Origin: Alphaproteobacteria bacterium
Lineage (GTDB): Bacteria > Pseudomonadota > Alphaproteobacteria > Rickettsiales > JAIXRX01
Direction: 5' to 3'
Length of the DNA stretch: 21,338 nt
NCBI GenBank assembly: GCA_027485005.1
Contig: JAIXRX010000113.1
Coordinates: 1-21,338, forward strand
Shown here: one piece after another, positions 1 through 7,396 of the stretch
How positions within the stretch are numbered: position 1 is the first letter of the stretch
How the letters are laid out: every line of letters begins with the position of its first letter
Notes under the pieces: generated by a model
What the model was told of the DNA's origin: nothing
The model's input: only the letters and a program-made list of their open reading frames with translations
Database searches by the model: none
Translations under genes and position numbers: made by a program

Positions 1-153
1 CCTGAAGGCGTTGAGATGGTGATGCCTGGTGATAACATTGCGATGGACATCGAGTTGATCCACCCAATCGCAATGGATGAAGGTTTGCGCTTCGCTATCC
101 GCGAAGGTGGCCGTACCGTCGGCGCAGGTGTTGTGGCAAAAATTATTCAGTAG
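1..153 (+). CDS. tuf: Elongation factor Tu, C-terminal end (5' partial)
   Basis: The first 50 codons read in frame from base 1 to a TAG at 151-153 and give the end of EF-Tu domain 3 (PGDNIAMDIELIHPIAMDEG, then FAIREGGRTVGAGVVAKII). EF-Tu delivers aminoacyl-tRNA to the ribosomal A site as a GTP complex. Only the last eighth or so of the protein is inside the window; the G domain and start lie upstream. tuf directly before rpsJ is the usual str-to-S10 junction in proteobacteria. Only 30 nt separate it from rpsJ, and I see no terminator there, so read-through into the S10 cluster is likely. Confidence 0.97.
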   Translation, partial: PEGVEMVMPGDNIAMDIELIHPIAMDEGLRFAIREGGRTVGAGVVAKIIQ

Positions 154-183
154 TTCGAGAAAACGCGAGAAAGGAAGACCGCT

Positions 184-507
184 ATGCAAGGTCAAAAAAT
201 TCGTATTCGTTTGCGTGCATTCGATCACGCGGTGTTGGATGCGTCCACCCGTGATATCGTAAGCACCGCTAAACGTACTGGTGCGCAAGTGCACGGCCCG
301 GTGCCGTTGCCACGACGCATCAATAAATTCACGGTTAATCGTTCGCCGCACATTGATAAGAAGTCGCGTGAACAGTTTGAGATACGTACTCACAAGCGTT
401 TAATTGACATCATTGATCCTACCCCACAAACGGTAGATGCTTTGATGAAATTGGATCTTGCGGCTGGCGTGGATGTTGAAATCAAATTGGGTGAAGGAGC
501 GGCTTAG
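184..507 (+). CDS. rpsJ: 30S ribosomal protein S10 (NusE)
   Basis: This 107-residue protein matches S10 over its whole length, including PLPRRINKFTVNRSPHIDKK (residues 41-60), SREQFEIRTHKRLIDI and the conserved end DPTPQTVDALMKLDLAAGVDVEIKL. S10 belongs to the 30S head. In known systems it also acts as NusE, binding NusB and NusG in antitermination and transcription-translation coupling. ATG at 184 follows AAGGAAG at about 171-177. The spacer from tuf is only 30 nt, so there is no room for the long S10 leader through which L4 represses this operon in E. coli. The five residues after VEIKL (GEGAA) are a small C-terminal extension whose DNA contains the rplC ribosome-binding site. Confidence 0.98.
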   Translation: MQGQKIRIRLRAFDHAVLDASTRDIVSTAKRTGAQVHGPVPLPRRINKFTVNRSPHIDKKSREQFEIRTHKRLIDIIDPTPQTVDALMKLDLAAGVDVEIKLGEGAA

Positions 508-509
508 TC

Positions 510-1205
510 ATGCGTACCGGATTACTCGCAAAGAAACTTGGCGCAAGCCATATTTACGATGATGGTGACCAGATTCCAGTGGCAGTTTTGCAGATGGATG
601 GTTGCCGCGTTGTGTCTCAGAAAACCAAAGCACGCGATGGCTACAATGCTCTTCAGGTGACAATTGGTACTGCAAAAATCAGTCGCGTTAGCAAAGCGGT
701 TCGTGGTCACTGTGCCAAAAATAAAGTTGAGCCAGGCAAAAAAACCGTTGAGTTTCGTGTATCGGAAAACAACATGGTAGAAGCGGGTGCTGAATTTTCA
801 GCGGCTCATTTCGTAGTTGGCCAATATGTTGACGTCACGGGTTACACTGTTGGTAAAGGTTTTGCTGGTGCGATGAAGCGTTGGAACTTTGCTGGTTTGG
901 AAGCGAGCCATGGTGTTTCAGTATCTCACCGTTCACACGGTTCAACCGGTCAGCGTCAAGATCCAGGTAAAGTCTTCAAAGGCAAAAAGATGGCGGGTCA
1001 TCTTGGTGACGAGCGCGTAACTATCCAGAACTTGCAAGTGGTTGCGGTGGATGTTGAGCGTGGTTTGGTGTTTGTTAAGGGTGCTGTACCAGGTCATGAA
1101 GGTGGTTATGTAATGGTGAAAGATGCAGTGAAAAAAGCACTTCCTGCAGATGCCCCATTACCGGCCGCATTGAAAAACGCAGCTAACACCAGCGAAGCTG
1201 CGTAA
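510..1205 (+). CDS. rplC: 50S ribosomal protein L3
   Basis: The 231-residue product is L3, an early-assembly 23S rRNA-binding protein near the peptidyl transferase centre. The signature block runs through SHGSTGQRQDPGKVFKG (about 142-158) and the following KMAGHLGDERVTIQNL. Gln150 in GQRQDPG corresponds to the glutamine methylated by PrmB in E. coli L3, so the same modification is plausible. The protein is about 20 residues longer than E. coli L3, with an Ala-rich tail (from about 214) of the kind common in alphaproteobacteria. ATG 510 lies 2 nt after the rpsJ stop, with GAAGGAG at about 493-499 inside rpsJ, which implies translational coupling. Confidence 0.98.
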   Translation: MRTGLLAKKLGASHIYDDGDQIPVAVLQMDGCRVVSQKTKARDGYNALQVTIGTAKISRVSKAVRGHCAKNKVEPGKKTVEFRVSENNMVEAGAEFSAAHFVVGQYVDVTGYTVGKGFAGAMKRWNFAGLEASHGVSVSHRSHGSTGQRQDPGKVFKGKKMAGHLGDERVTIQNLQVVAVDVERGLVFVKGAVPGHEGGYVMVKDAVKKALPADAPLPAALKNAANTSEAA

Positions 1206-1219
1206 GACGGAGAAAGTTC

Positions 1220-1840
1220 ATGAAAATAACTATTAAAACTCTGGACAATAAAAGCGCAGGTGAAGTTGAGCTAAATGAAGCTCTGTTTGGTCTGACTGTC
1301 CGTAAAGATATTTTACAGCGTGTGGTTGAATGGCAGCGTGCTAAAGCGCGTTCTGGGACTCACAAAACCAAAGGTATTTCTGAAATCAGCGGTACCACCA
1401 AAAAGCCTTTCAAGCAAAAAGGTACGGGGCGTGCGCGTCAGGGTAGCCTGCGTTCGGCTCAAATGCGCGGTGGTGCAACAATTTTCGGTCCAGTGGTTCG
1501 TAGCCATGCCTACAGTTTGCCTAAAAAGATCCGTCAATTGGGTTTGAAATTGGCGTTGTCTGCAAAACAAGCGCAAGGTCAGTTGATTGTGATTGATACT
1601 TTTGCTTCTACTTCAGCAAAAAGCAAAGATCTTTCGCCTAAACTGGAAGCTCTGGGTTTAGTAAAGCCATTGTTTATCGGTGGCGCTGAGTTGGACAATA
1701 ATTTTGTGTTGGCTGCTCGCAACCTGAAAAACGTAGATGTGTTGCCAACTCAAGGTGCAAATGTTTATGACATCTTGAAGCATAAAGAACTGGTGCTTAG
1801 TAAAGACGCGCTGGCTCAACTCGAAGAGAGGTTGAAATAA
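1220..1840 (+). CDS. rplD: 50S ribosomal protein L4
   Basis: This 206-residue protein is L4, which lines the nascent-peptide exit tunnel. The extended tunnel loop is visible at about residues 43-90: RSGTHKTKG, then KKPFKQKGTGRARQGSLRS and MRGGATIFGP. In E. coli L4 also represses its own operon through the S10 leader. Here the tuf-rpsJ spacer is too short for such a leader, so that control is either absent or uses another site. ATG 1220 follows GGAGAAAG. rplW begins 6 nt after the stop codon. Confidence 0.98.
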   Translation: MKITIKTLDNKSAGEVELNEALFGLTVRKDILQRVVEWQRAKARSGTHKTKGISEISGTTKKPFKQKGTGRARQGSLRSAQMRGGATIFGPVVRSHAYSLPKKIRQLGLKLALSAKQAQGQLIVIDTFASTSAKSKDLSPKLEALGLVKPLFIGGAELDNNFVLAARNLKNVDVLPTQGANVYDILKHKELVLSKDALAQLEERLK

Positions 1841-1845
1841 GGCAT

Positions 1846-2166
1846 ATGGCAAAGAAAAAAGAAACTAAAGCAATTACTCCGGCGATGTATGACGTATTGC
1901 GTCGCCCTGTGATTACCGAGAAATCTACGAGGCTCTCTGAGCTTAATAAAGTGGTTTTCAAAGTAGCCAATGATACCAATAAATCACAAGTGAAAGAAGC
2001 TGTGGAAGCTATTTTTGGTGTGAAAGTGGTAAAAGTAAACACCGTGTCGATCGAAGGTAAAACCAAACGATTCCGCGGGACAGTGGGCAAGCGTGACGAT
2101 ATTAAAAAAGCAATCGTGACCTTGGCTGAAGGCCAATCTATCGACCTGATGGCAGGAGTGAAGTAA
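1846..2166 (+). CDS. rplW: 50S ribosomal protein L23
   Basis: This 106-residue protein has the L23 pattern: YDVLRRPVITEKSTRL (about 15-30), KVVFKVANDTNKSQVKEAVE, then IFGVKVVKVNTVSIEGKTKR with the RRM-like fold end. L23 sits at the tunnel exit and is the docking point for trigger factor and the signal recognition particle. The N-terminus carries a short basic extension (AKKKETKAI) ahead of the family core. ATG 1846 is 6 nt after rplD. The closest SD-like bases are AAGG overlapping the rplD stop and GAGAGG further upstream, so translation may depend on coupling to rplD. Confidence 0.97.
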   Translation: MAKKKETKAITPAMYDVLRRPVITEKSTRLSELNKVVFKVANDTNKSQVKEAVEAIFGVKVVKVNTVSIEGKTKRFRGTVGKRDDIKKAIVTLAEGQSIDLMAGVK

Positions 2167-2168
2167 CC

Positions 2169-3008
2169 ATGGCACTCAAATCATTTAATCCTATTACACC
2201 TTCTCAGCGTGAACTGGTTCTGATCGATCGTTCGGGTCTTTGGAAAGGTAAGCCTATTAAGTCTTTGACTGAGGGTAAACCAAAAACTGGTGGTCGTAAT
2301 AATCTTGGCCGTGTGACAGGTCGTCACATCGGTGGCGGTCATAAGCAGAGCTACCGCTTGGTGGACTTCAAGCGTCGCAAGTTTGACGTTGCCGCTACAG
2401 TTGAGCGTATTGAATATGATCCAAACCGTTCGGCCTTCATTGCACTTATTAAATACACCGATGGTGAGTTGGCCTATATTTTGGCGCCTCAGCGTTTGGC
2501 GGTGGGTGATAGCGTGGTGGCTGGTGAACGTACCGACATTAAACCAGGTAACGCTTTGCCACTTAAAAACATTCCTGTGGGCACCATCGTGCACAATGTG
2601 GAAATGAAAATCGGCAAAGGTGGTCAAATCGCTCGTGCTGCTGGTTCTTATGTTCAGTTGGTTGGTAAAGATAGCGGCAACGCTCAAATCAAATTGCGCT
2701 CAGGTGAGTTACGTTTGGTCAATGCGGAATGCATGGCAACTGTTGGTGCTGTATCTAACCCTGATCACCAAAACGAAAACTGGGGTAAAGCTGGTCGTAC
2801 GCGCTGGAAAGGCAAAAAGCCTGTCGTTCGTGGTGTGGCAATGAACCCAGTCGATCACCCACATGGTGGTGGTGAAGGTCGTACTTCCGGCGGTCGTAGC
2901 CCAGTGACACCTTGGGGTAAATGCACCAAGGGTAAGAAAACCCGTACTAACAAGCGCACGAGCAAGTTTATTGTGCGTAATCGCCATCAAGCGAAAAAAC
3001 AGAAGTAG
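2169..3008 (+). CDS. rplB: 50S ribosomal protein L2
   Basis: This 279-residue protein is L2, which is needed for subunit joining and peptidyl transferase activity. GRNNLGRVTGRHIGGGHKQS (43-61) and the signature VDHPHGGGEGRTSGGR (228-243) are intact. His230 corresponds to the functionally important His229 of E. coli L2. The length is close to the family's 273-280. ATG 2169 is 2 nt past the rplW stop, with AGGAG at 2153-2157 inside rplW, so the two genes are probably translationally coupled. The basic C-terminal tail is typical. Confidence 0.98.
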   Translation: MALKSFNPITPSQRELVLIDRSGLWKGKPIKSLTEGKPKTGGRNNLGRVTGRHIGGGHKQSYRLVDFKRRKFDVAATVERIEYDPNRSAFIALIKYTDGELAYILAPQRLAVGDSVVAGERTDIKPGNALPLKNIPVGTIVHNVEMKIGKGGQIARAAGSYVQLVGKDSGNAQIKLRSGELRLVNAECMATVGAVSNPDHQNENWGKAGRTRWKGKKPVVRGVAMNPVDHPHGGGEGRTSGGRSPVTPWGKCTKGKKTRTNKRTSKFIVRNRHQAKKQK

Positions 3009-3018
3009 GAGAACAACA

Positions 3019-3297
3019 GTGACACGCTCAGTTTGGAAAGGCCCGTTTGTTGACGGGTATATGCTGAAAAAAGCAGAAGCCGCCCGCGGCACTGGTCGTA
3101 ATCAGGTGATTAAAACCTGGTCACGCCGTTCGACCATTCTTCCACAATTCGTGGGTCTCACTTTTGGGGTCTACAATGGTCATAAATTTATCCCAGTATT
3201 AGTGGATGAAGATATGATTGGTCATAAATTTGGCGAATTTGCTCCTACCCGTAGCTTCCCAGGGCACGGTGGGGATAAAAAAGTCGCAAAGAAATAA
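3019..3297 (+). CDS. rpsS: 30S ribosomal protein S19
   Basis: S19 binds the 30S head together with S13. I place the start at the GTG at 3019, giving 92 residues beginning TRSVWKGPFVDGYMLKKAEA, the usual alphaproteobacterial S19 N-terminus. AGGAG at 3007-3011 overlaps the rplB stop codon and is well spaced for this GTG. An upstream in-frame extension to 2971 is possible, but it lies inside rplB and has no family counterpart. TWSRRSTILPQFVGLTFGVY and the VGHKFGEFAPTR-type motif (here IGHKFGEFAPTR) confirm the family. Confidence 0.97.
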   Translation: MTRSVWKGPFVDGYMLKKAEAARGTGRNQVIKTWSRRSTILPQFVGLTFGVYNGHKFIPVLVDEDMIGHKFGEFAPTRSFPGHGGDKKVAKK

Positions 3298-3321
3298 CGC
3301 TAGCGTTCAGAGGATAGAGTC

Positions 3322-3717
3322 ATGGGTAAACGTGCTGCATTAAAGCGTGGCAAAGCAGAGGAAACGGGCAAACAAGCTCGCGTTCAATTGCGTATGCTGC
3401 GTACCAGCCCAATAAAATTGAATCAGGTCGCTGCGCTCGTGCGTGGGATGCGTGCAGCCGATGCGCTGACACAGTTGGCATTCTCGCATCGTCGTATTGC
3501 GAAGGATGTTCACAAAGCACTGCGCTCAGCAGTTGCGAACGCCGAGAACAACCACGGTATGGATGTGGATGCTCTGGTGGTATCGGAAGCATTTGTTGGC
3601 AAGGCATTGGTCATGAAGCGCGTGCATGCACGTGGTCGTGGTCGCTCTGCTGGCATCCAAAAACCATTCAGCAACATTACGATCGTTCTTCGTGAACAAG
3701 CAAAAAAGGGAGCCTAA
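3322..3717 (+). CDS. rplV: 50S ribosomal protein L22
   Basis: This 131-residue protein is L22, whose beta-hairpin narrows the exit tunnel opposite L4 and where macrolide-resistance changes are known in other bacteria. The core LRTSPIKLNQVAALVRGMRA (26-45) and the hairpin region MKRVHARGRGRSAGIQKP (98-115) are both clear. The N-terminus has a longer basic arm than E. coli L22. The start ATG 3322 is preceded by AGAGGA. The protein ends 3 nt before rpsC, which follows almost without a gap. Confidence 0.97.
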   Translation: MGKRAALKRGKAEETGKQARVQLRMLRTSPIKLNQVAALVRGMRAADALTQLAFSHRRIAKDVHKALRSAVANAENNHGMDVDALVVSEAFVGKALVMKRVHARGRGRSAGIQKPFSNITIVLREQAKKGA

Positions 3718-3720
3718 CTC

Positions 3721-4407
3721 ATGGGTCAGAAAGTTAATCCAATTGGTCTGCGTCTTGGCATCAACAAGACTTGGGACTCTCGCTGGTTTGCCAAAGGTGC
3801 ATTTGCTGATAAATTGCATGAAGATTTGAAGATTCGTGCCTATATCAAAAAGAAACTTTTGAGCGCTGGTATCAGCCGCGTAGTGATTGAGCGTCCGTCT
3901 AAAAAAGCGATCGTGACCATTCACACCGCTCGACCAGGTGTGGTGATTGGTAAAAAAGGTTCTGATATCGATCAGATCAAAAAAGATTTGGCGCGTTTCA
4001 CTAAAGACGAGCTGCATCTGAACATTGTTGAAATCCGCAAGCCAGAACTGGATGCTACCTTGGTGGCTGAAAGCATTGCACAACAGCTTGAGCGCCGTAT
4101 TGCGTTCCGCCGTGCGATGAAGCGTGCGGTTCAATCTTGCCTGCGTTTGGGCGCTCAAGGGATTCGTGTTAACGTGTCTGGGCGCCTTGGTGGAGCTGAG
4201 ATTGCGCGTATGGAATGGTATCGTGAAGGTCAAGTGCCACTTCACACCTTGCGCGCCGATGTAGATTATGGTATAGCCTCCGCCCTCACTACCTACGGGA
4301 TCATTGGGGTGAAGGTGTGGATCTATAAAGGTGAGATCTATGCAAATGATAAGGACAAAGCGGCGGAAGCGCGTGTGAGCGCAGCAGACCTCGCGGCGGC
4401 AATGTAA
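3721..4407 (+). CDS. rpsC: 30S ribosomal protein S3
   Basis: This 228-residue protein is S3, part of the mRNA entry site with helicase activity together with S4 and S5. It starts with the invariant MGQKVNPIGLRLG. A KH domain follows at about 39-107, with the GXXG loop as GKKG (77-80) in GVVIGKKGSDI. The C-terminal S3 domain contains RMEWYREGQVPLHTLRADVD and GVKVWIYKGEI. ATG 3721 lies 3 nt after the rplV stop. AAGGGAG at the end of rplV serves as ribosome-binding site. Confidence 0.98.
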   Translation: MGQKVNPIGLRLGINKTWDSRWFAKGAFADKLHEDLKIRAYIKKKLLSAGISRVVIERPSKKAIVTIHTARPGVVIGKKGSDIDQIKKDLARFTKDELHLNIVEIRKPELDATLVAESIAQQLERRIAFRRAMKRAVQSCLRLGAQGIRVNVSGRLGGAEIARMEWYREGQVPLHTLRADVDYGIASALTTYGIIGVKVWIYKGEIYANDKDKAAEARVSAADLAAAM

Positions 4408-4438
4408 GAATCAAAACGTTTGAAGAGCGAGCAATACA

Positions 4439-4858
4439 ATGTTAATGCCGAAAAAAACTAAATACCGTAAAATGCATAAAGGTCGTATCAGCGGCAGTGC
4501 AAAAGGCGGGTTCTCTCTAGACTTTGGTCAGTTTGGCCTGAAAGCTATGGAGCCTGAGCGTATTACTGCGCGTCAAATCGAGGCTGCGCGTCGTGCGATT
4601 GCGCGCCACGTGCGTCGTGCTGGCCGTCTTTGGATCCGCGTATTCCCAGATGTTCCTGTCACCAAAAAACCTGCGGAAGTTCGCATGGGTAGTGGTAAAG
4701 GTAGCGTTGAGTTCTGGGCGTGCCGCGTGAAGCCAGGTCGTATCATGTTTGAAATGGATGGTGTGCCTGAACAATTGGCACGCGAGGCGTTTGAACGTGC
4801 ATCGGCTAAACTGCCGATTAAAACCAAATTCGTTGCTCGTATTGTAGAGGAGGCATAG
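4439..4858 (+). CDS. rplP: 50S ribosomal protein L16
   Basis: This 139-residue protein is L16, which helps position A-site tRNA and is a late assembly protein. The start at 4439 gives MLMPKKTKYRKMHKGR, which aligns with the family's MLQPKRTKYRKMHKGR and so fixes this start over the inner ATG at 4445. Arg82 in EVRMGSGKG corresponds to the arginine hydroxylated by RoxA/YcfD in E. coli; whether that enzyme exists here is unknown. The end MDGVPEQLAREAFERASAKL is canonical. The spacer from rpsC is 31 nt and the SD (GAAGAG) is weak and rather distant. Confidence 0.97.
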   Translation: MLMPKKTKYRKMHKGRISGSAKGGFSLDFGQFGLKAMEPERITARQIEAARRAIARHVRRAGRLWIRVFPDVPVTKKPAEVRMGSGKGSVEFWACRVKPGRIMFEMDGVPEQLAREAFERASAKLPIKTKFVARIVEEA

Positions 4859-4860
4859 TC

Positions 4861-5052
4861 ATGTCGATGGAAGAACTAAAAGGCAAATCTGCCGACGAAC
4901 TGAAAGACTTGCTCTTGCAATCAAAAAAAGAGCTTTTTAACCTCCGTTTCCAGAAAGTGTCTGGCGAGCTGGAGAATACCTCTCGTTTTCGTATGGTGCG
5001 CCGCCAAGTGGCGCGTGTCATGACGCAATTGAATGCTAAAAAAGCGGCGTAA
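4861..5052 (+). CDS. rpmC: 50S ribosomal protein L29
   Basis: This 63-residue all-helical protein matches L29: MEELKGKSADELKDLL, then KKELFNLRFQKVSGELENTS and RFRMVRRQVARVMTQL. L29 sits beside L23 at the tunnel exit. ATG 4861 is 2 nt beyond the rplP stop, with GAGGAGG at about 4847-4853 at the end of rplP, a strong SD at good spacing. The start at SMEELKG carries one extra residue compared with many homologues. Confidence 0.96.
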   Translation: MSMEELKGKSADELKDLLLQSKKELFNLRFQKVSGELENTSRFRMVRRQVARVMTQLNAKKAA

Positions 5053-5080
5053 GTCGCGTAACTGATTTAAGGAGTTTAAG

Positions 5081-5311
5081 ATGCCAAAGCGCATTTTAGA
5101 AGGTTTAGTGGTAAGTGATAAAGCTGATAAAACAGTGACTGTTCGTGTCGAGCGTCGTGTGCGTCACCCACTATATAACAAGATTGTTCGTCGTTCGAAA
5201 AAATTCGCGGCGCATGATGAAGAAAACCGCTTTAAAGCTGGCGATGTGGTGCGGATTGAAGAATCCCGCCCGATGTCAAAATCTAAGCGTTGGGCCGTGG
5301 TGTACGAATAG
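5081..5311 (+). CDS. rpsQ: 30S ribosomal protein S17
   Basis: This 76-residue OB-fold protein is S17, a primary 16S rRNA binder. MPKRILEGLVVSDKADKTVT, VERRVRHPLYNKIVRRSKKF and the end VVRIEESRPMSKSKRW are the family signature in order. The SD AAGGAG at 5069-5074 is about 6 nt from the ATG. The spacer from rpmC is 28 nt. Its length matches alphaproteobacterial S17. Confidence 0.96.
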   Translation: MPKRILEGLVVSDKADKTVTVRVERRVRHPLYNKIVRRSKKFAAHDEENRFKAGDVVRIEESRPMSKSKRWAVVYE

Positions 5312-5359
5312 TCTGTCACATAAACATAAAAATGTAATAGTTGGGTTTGGAGTAATCTC

Positions 5360-5728
5360 ATGATTCAGATGCAAAGTAACCTCGAGGTGGCAGATAATTC
5401 AGGTGCCCGCCGCGTGATGTGCATTAAGGTGCTTGGTGGTTCTCACCGCAAGACCGCGAGCGTAGGTGATGTGATTGTAGTGTCGATTAAAGACGCTATT
5501 CCACGTGGCAAAGTTAAAAAAGGTGATGTGCATCGTGCCGTTATCGTGCGTACGGCAGCGCCAGTTCGTCGTAATGATGGCAGTATCATTCGTTTTGACA
5601 AAAATGCAGCAGTGCTTATCAACAAGCAAGGCGAGCCAATTGGTACTCGTATTTTTGGACCAGTTGTGCGCGAGTTGCGTGCTAAAAAATTCATGAAAAT
5701 TGTCTCTTTGGCGCCTGAAGTGCTTTAG
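5360..5728 (+). CDS. rplN: 50S ribosomal protein L14
   Basis: At 122 residues this is exactly the standard L14 length. MIQMQSNLEVADNSGARRVM, the following GGSHRK and VKKGDVHRAVIVRT are unmistakable. L14 contacts helix 44 of 16S rRNA at bridge B8 and is the target of the silencing factor RsfS where that is present. The ATG follows TTGGAG at 5348-5353. The 48-nt rpsQ-rplN spacer is the longest in the spc region before secY and is A/T-rich, without an evident hairpin. Confidence 0.97.
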   Translation: MIQMQSNLEVADNSGARRVMCIKVLGGSHRKTASVGDVIVVSIKDAIPRGKVKKGDVHRAVIVRTAAPVRRNDGSIIRFDKNAAVLINKQGEPIGTRIFGPVVRELRAKKFMKIVSLAPEVL

Positions 5729-5758
5729 TGGATGATATAGGATACAAGCGAGATTGTT

Positions 5759-6085
5759 ATGACAAAGAAATTTAAATTGAAAAAAGGCGACGAAGTCCTC
5801 GTAATCGCTGGTAAAGACAAGGGCAAAAAAGGCACTATTTTAAAAATGGTGACTGACACGGATCGCGTTGTGGTGCAAGGGGTTAACTTGGTGAAGCGCC
5901 ATGAGCGTGCAAGCCAAGCCAATGCTCAAGGCGGTATCGTGAGCAAAGAGGCGGCGTTGCATATCTCTAACGTGGCTTTGGTCGATCCAAAAGATGGCAA
6001 GCCAACCCGCGTTGGTTTTAAGCGCTTGGATGATGGTAAAAAAGTTCGCGTAGCTAAACGCTCCGGCGAAGTTGTTAATGCATAG
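5759..6085 (+). CDS. rplX: 50S ribosomal protein L24
   Basis: This 108-residue protein has an N-terminal KOW motif (KKGDEVLVIAGKDKGKKGTI, about 8-27) followed by VNLVKRHERASQANAQGGIV, the bacterial L24 pattern. L24 initiates 50S assembly near the exit tunnel. The ATG at 5759 has only a weak upstream purine stretch (AGCGAG), so re-initiation after rplN (30-nt spacer) may contribute. It ends 14 nt before the preferred rplE start. Confidence 0.97.
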   Translation: MTKKFKLKKGDEVLVIAGKDKGKKGTILKMVTDTDRVVVQGVNLVKRHERASQANAQGGIVSKEAALHISNVALVDPKDGKPTRVGFKRLDDGKKVRVAKRSGEVVNA

Positions 6086-6099
6086 ATAGGATGATGGTT

Positions 6100-6642
6100 A
6101 TGAAACCGCGTTTGCAAGAAGTATATGAATCGAAAGTGCGTGGCGAGCTCCAAGGCAAGTTTGGTTACACTAACGTAATGCAGATCCCTGGGGTAACCAA
6201 AGTGGTTATCAATATGGGTCTTGGTGATTCAACCAGCGACAGCAAAATTGTTGACGCGGCGGTAAATGATTTAGGCTTAATCACCGGTCAAAAGCCAGTA
6301 GTGACCCGTGCTCGTAAATCGATTGCGGGCTTCAAGCTGCGTGAAAATGTGCCGATTGGTTGCAAGGTGACCCTTCGTAAGCAGCGCATGTATGAATTTA
6401 TTGACCGTTTGGTAAATACTGCTATGCCTCGTATCCGCGATTTCCGCGGCGTGAGCGGTAAAGGCTTTGATGGTCGTGGTAATTACACCATGGGTTTGAA
6501 AGAGCAGTTGGTGTTTCCGGAGATTAACTACGATAAAGTATACAAAGTGCGTGGCATGGATATTACCATTGTAACCACTGCTAAAACCGATGAAGAAGCG
6601 AAAGAGCTGCTGAAGGCTCTTAACTTCCCGTTCCTTAACTAG
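6100..6642 (+). CDS. rplE: 50S ribosomal protein L5
   Basis: L5 is part of the central protuberance and binds 5S rRNA and P-site tRNA. I choose ATG 6100 (180 residues, MKPRLQEVYESKV) over the in-frame ATGs at 6091 and 6094. AGG at 6088-6090 directly abuts 6091, which is unsuitable, but it is about 9 nt from 6100, and family members begin at this point. NVMQIPGVTKVVINMGLGDS, KSIAGFKLRENVPIGCKVTL and RDFRGVSGKGFDGRGNYTMG are the family signatures. E. coli L5 has 179 residues, so the length fits. Confidence 0.95.
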   Translation: MKPRLQEVYESKVRGELQGKFGYTNVMQIPGVTKVVINMGLGDSTSDSKIVDAAVNDLGLITGQKPVVTRARKSIAGFKLRENVPIGCKVTLRKQRMYEFIDRLVNTAMPRIRDFRGVSGKGFDGRGNYTMGLKEQLVFPEINYDKVYKVRGMDITIVTTAKTDEEAKELLKALNFPFLN

Positions 6643-6659
6643 TCTACCAGAGGTGTATC

Positions 6660-6965
6660 GTGGCTAAAACGAGTTCCGTCGAAAAAAACAATCGTCGTGC
6701 AAAAATGGCAAAGCAATTTGCTGGCAAACGTAGTGCGTTGAAAGAAATCATCATGGATCGTGAATTGACGATCGAAGAGCGCTTCACTGCACAGTTGAAG
6801 TTGGCAGCAATGCCGCGCAATTCTGCCAAGATACGCGTTCGCAATCGTTGCGAATTGTCGGGTCGTCCGCGTGGTTTCTACCGCAAGTTCAAATTGTCCC
6901 GTATTGCTTTGCGTGAGCTTGGTAATTTTGGTCAAATCCCAGGCTTGGTGAAGTCCAGCTGGTAA
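6660..6965 (+). CDS. rpsN: 30S ribosomal protein S14 (zinc-free, 101-residue form)
   Basis: The protein starts with GTG at 6660 and gives MAKTSSVEKNNRRAKMAKQF. AGAGG at about 6650-6654 is the SD. At 101 residues with a single cysteine (NRCELSGRPRGFYRKF), this is the long C-minus S14 type rather than the short zinc-ribbon type, so it needs no zinc. S14 assembles late in the 30S head. The 17-nt spacer from rplE and the following rpsH give the usual spc order. Confidence 0.97.
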   Translation: MAKTSSVEKNNRRAKMAKQFAGKRSALKEIIMDRELTIEERFTAQLKLAAMPRNSAKIRVRNRCELSGRPRGFYRKFKLSRIALRELGNFGQIPGLVKSSW

Positions 6966-6986
6966 TTTTTTAGGAGAGATAAAGAG

Positions 6987-7382
6987 ATGACTACAAACTT
7001 TTTGCTCGCTGATACCCTTACGCGTATTCGTAATGGTCAGCGCGCCCGCCTGCCGATGGTGAAAGCCAATGCCTCAAAGCTGGTGGTCAATGTACTCGAG
7101 GTTATGAAAAAAGAAGGTTACATTCGTAACTACAATATTGTGACTGAAAATAACAAATCTTCAGTGGATATTGAGCTGAAGTATTTTGAAGGCGAACCAG
7201 TGATTAAGAATATACGCTGCTTGTCGCGTCCTGGCCGTCGTTATTATCGTGCAATTCGTGCTTTGCCAAAAGTGCAAAACGGTTTGGGCATTTCGATTCT
7301 GTCTACCTCTAGCGGGGTAATGTCTGACTATGATGCGCGTCAGGCAAATGTGGGCGGCGAAGTTTTGTGCAGTATCTTCTAG
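6987..7382 (+). CDS. rpsH: 30S ribosomal protein S8
   Basis: This 131-residue protein is S8, a primary binder of 16S rRNA helix 21 and, in E. coli, the translational repressor of the spc operon. LLADTLTRIRNGQRARL near the N-terminus and the C-terminal block GLGISILSTSSGVMSDYDAR, then QANVGGEVLC, are diagnostic. ATG 6987 follows TAGGAGAGAT. The S8 repressor site in E. coli is near the rplX-rplE junction. The corresponding junction here is short (6086-6099), and I could not recognise a helix-21 mimic by eye. Confidence 0.97.
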   Translation: MTTNFLLADTLTRIRNGQRARLPMVKANASKLVVNVLEVMKKEGYIRNYNIVTENNKSSVDIELKYFEGEPVIKNIRCLSRPGRRYYRAIRALPKVQNGLGISILSTSSGVMSDYDARQANVGGEVLCSIF

Positions 7383-7396
7383 GAGTATAGGAAGCC

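Noticed and set aside
2181..2687. Long - strand frames opposite the ribosomal genes (for example 168 codons here, and 239 codons at 3526-4245).
   Set aside because: They are antisense shadows of conserved genes, without start signals or recognisable domains.
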